Below are positions 6,072-7,213 of a stretch of DNA of 7,213 bases, in pieces. Location: the NCBI GenBank assembly GCA_051744245.1, contig JBNJCV010000080.1, positions 1-7,213 of the forward strand. The letters run 5' to 3'. The stretch's first letter is position 1. Each line of letters starts with the position of its first letter. The translations under genes and the position numbers were made by a program. The notes under the pieces are model-generated. The model was not told where the DNA came from, searched no databases, and was given only the letters and a program-made list of their open reading frames with translations. This DNA is from M55B165 sp051744245. GTDB lineage: Bacteria; Actinomycetota; Humimicrobiia; Humimicrobiales; Humimicrobiaceae.

Positions 6072-6524
6072 TTATTTTAGCCTTCTTAGCCTGCCATTTG
6101 AAAAAGAATGTACCGTTATCTTATTTATCCCGATAATCTTTAAAAAAACACAGTCAATATCAGCTGTGCAAAATACTTTTATATATTTAGGATTTTCAAT
6201 GCTTTCAACAACATCATAATTAATTTCCTGAATCTTAAGGGCATCCTTGTTATGGATGTTCTTATAAAAAAAATCCAAAAGCACTTCCTCAAAATCATCA
6301 GTCAGAATATTTTTGCCATAATTTTTAGCCTGATTCAGGTCAATACATTTAATCGATTCTTCTGCAGCAACCATGCAAGCCTTATTAAGTTCAGCTTTAA
6401 ACATAAATGCCTTTCCTAAATCTATAACCAGAGCGGTAGCCAAAATTAATATCAAAGAAAGAACAGCCACAGTAATCAACACAGAACCCTGTTGGCCTTT
6501 ATTTTTATATTTCAATTTCCCCAA
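6072..6524 (-). CDS. TadE/TadG-like (Flp pilus assembly type) small membrane protein
   Basis: Read from the TTG at 6524 the protein has 150 residues: a short basic N-terminus (KLKYKNKGQQG), a hydrophobic segment at about 15-34 ending in VIDLGKAF, then a helical MFKAELNKACMVAAEES stretch and a mixed C-terminal part. The pattern GS-V-hydrophobic-VDxG followed by a polar helix with AA is typical of the TadE/TadG-like N-terminal domain, which anchors minor pilin-like proteins of Tad/Flp systems. It is short and lacks the von Willebrand domain of long TadG proteins. TTG is preferred because GGGAGG lies eight bases upstream; ATGs at 6554 and 6548 have no ribosome binding site and would add ten or eight unlikely residues. 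It overlaps the end of the preceding gene by 20 bases, implying translational coupling. Confidence 0.7.
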   Translation of the reverse strand: MGKLKYKNKGQQGSVLITVAVLSLILILATALVIDLGKAFMFKAELNKACMVAAEESIKCIDLNQAKNYGKNILTDDFEEVLLDFFYKNIHNKDALKIQEINYDVVESIENPKYIKVFCTADIDCVFLKIIGINKITVHSFSNGRLRRLK

Positions 6525-7213
6525 AATTATTTCCTCCCAGCCACTCATCTGCATCTTTATCTATTCCATCTTCTTTAATATTAATTGAGCGAAAACCATT
6601 TATGGGATTACTGAAATATACATGCGCTACTCTTCCATCATCGCTATACAGATAAATATGCAACTTACTATCCTCATTGCCGGGATTATCAAACTTAACC
6701 CTGGTAGATATTGACCCTTTTTGTTTTGGGCTTAACTGTTTATTGCATATACCGATATGCTCAATTCCTTTTTCATCAAACCGGTTCAAATCCTCGTGTA
6801 CTTTTACTTTTTCTATTTTTCCATTTTCTATATCCCATTTAACTTCCAACTCCATTTCAGATTCTTCGCCTGATTTATCTTTATGCCACCTAGTAAAAAC
6901 ATACCTGGGCTCTTTTCTTACAGTTACCGTACCGTGCAAAGGTTTTGCATAATACCCATCTTCAACCCAAACTTTTTTGGTTTCATAATAACTGGTATCA
7001 ATCCACCTATAATCAGTATATTCTTCAAAATAGCCATCTTTTACTAATACCTTTTCATCCCTGTATTCCCAGTGACCTTTGTGTACAATATATGAGGTAT
7101 CTACCCATACTTTTCTGGTTCTTGTCTCCCAGTGTGAAGTATCTACATGGTAATGATCCATGTAAGTTTTCCAATATCCAGAATTTACCCATACCCTGTA
7201 GGGTTGCCTTACT
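6505..7213 (-). CDS. Partial gene for a Trp/Tyr-rich repeat protein, probably surface-associated (5' end outside the window)
   Basis: The frame is open from the right edge through 235 codons to a TAA. An ATG at 7161 is internal, because repeat sequence continues upstream of it (YRVWVNSGYW), so the true start is outside. The first 90 or so visible residues are an array of short units built on VWVDTSY and VWVEDGY cores. The remaining 145 residues look like a beta-rich domain with charged strands (RYVFTRWHKD, LEVKWDIENGKIEKV, STRVKFDNPGN, LHIYLYSDDG) and an acidic DKDADEW tail. No family was recognised. A cell-surface or secreted role is inferred from repeat style and from the overlapping TadE/TadG-like gene; any signal peptide would be in the missing part. 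The C-terminal codons double as the ribosome binding site of that next gene. Confidence 0.75.
   Translation of the reverse strand, partial: VRQPYRVWVNSGYWKTYMDHYHVDTSHWETRTRKVWVDTSYIVHKGHWEYRDEKVLVKDGYFEEYTDYRWIDTSYYETKKVWVEDGYYAKPLHGTVTVRKEPRYVFTRWHKDKSGEESEMELEVKWDIENGKIEKVKVHEDLNRFDEKGIEHIGICNKQLSPKQKGSISTRVKFDNPGNEDSKLHIYLYSDDGRVAHVYFSNPINGFRSINIKEDGIDKDADEWLGGNNFGEIEI
6533..6538 (-). promoter_or_regulatory. Ribosome binding site inside the repeat-protein gene, for the TadE/TadG-like gene
   Basis: GGGAGG on the minus strand lies eight bases before the TTG at 6524 and within the last codons of the repeat-protein gene (LGGNNFGEIEI). It decides the TTG start and implies coupled translation of the two genes. 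Confidence 0.6.
6940..7213 (-). repeat. Array of aromatic repeats encoded in the partial right-end gene
   Basis: Six heptad-like cores are visible in order: VWVNSGY, YHVDTSH, VWVDTSY, VLVKDGY, RWIDTSY and VWVEDGY. Core-to-core distances are 14, 14, 20, 14 and 12 residues. Each core is followed by W, Y, F or I and then a charged or polar linker. Two core types recur, one ending DTSY or DTSH and one ending DGY or SGY. The array continues beyond the right edge. It is a protein-level repeat; the DNA copies have diverged. Confidence 0.75.

Noticed and set aside
6677..6952. Plus-strand frame of 91 codons opposite the repeat-protein gene
   Set aside because: No ribosome binding site and a low-complexity Ser/Phe-rich product expected from antisense of charged codons.
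1..7213. CRISPR array, tRNA, rRNA, insertion sequence or catabolite-repression cre site
   Set aside because: No spaced direct DNA repeats, cloverleaf, transposase or terminal repeats were found, and no good cre match was noticed in the gaps when read by eye.

Overview
The window is AT-rich and every supportable gene lies on the minus strand, so the text reads from right to left. Strong GGAGG-type ribosome binding sites, frequent TTG/GTG starts, short gaps and low GC suggest a Gram-positive anaerobe of the Clostridia or a relative. That is an inference from style and gene families; no marker gene is present.

Right end (about 6072-7213): the 3' part of a gene for a protein with an array of Trp/Tyr-rich repeats, overlapped by a short gene for a TadE/TadG-like, Flp-pilus-type membrane protein. 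This looks like the tail of a surface or pilus-like operon that begins outside the window.

Middle (4843-5976): a 377-residue protein built from two YfbR-like HD halves. The C-terminal half keeps the metal ligands; the N-terminal half has lost them. A weak promoter candidate precedes it, and it ends only 28 bases before the next gene.

Left two thirds (1-4814): a catabolic-looking run of five genes. In transcription order they are a form IV RuBisCO-like protein, a short-chain dehydrogenase, a lactonase-type metallo-beta-lactamase-fold hydrolase, an enolase-superfamily sugar-acid dehydratase related to L-rhamnonate dehydratase, and a YhcH/YjgK/YiaL cupin-like protein. A further gene probably starts at the left edge. 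The set suggests a sugar or sugar-acid pathway: oxidation by the dehydrogenase, lactone opening by the hydrolase, dehydration by the enolase-superfamily enzyme, anomer or epimer handling by the YhcH protein, and an enolisation, isomerisation or decarboxylation step on a phosphorylated keto compound by the RuBisCO-like protein. No kinase, aldolase, transporter or regulator is seen; they may lie to the left.

The most interesting item is the RuBisCO-like protein. It keeps the carbamylated-lysine/metal motif and phosphate-loop glycines but has unusual residues where RuBisCO has Arg295 and His327, and it sits with a dehydratase and lactonase rather than with methionine-salvage genes. Its substrate cannot be read from the sequence.
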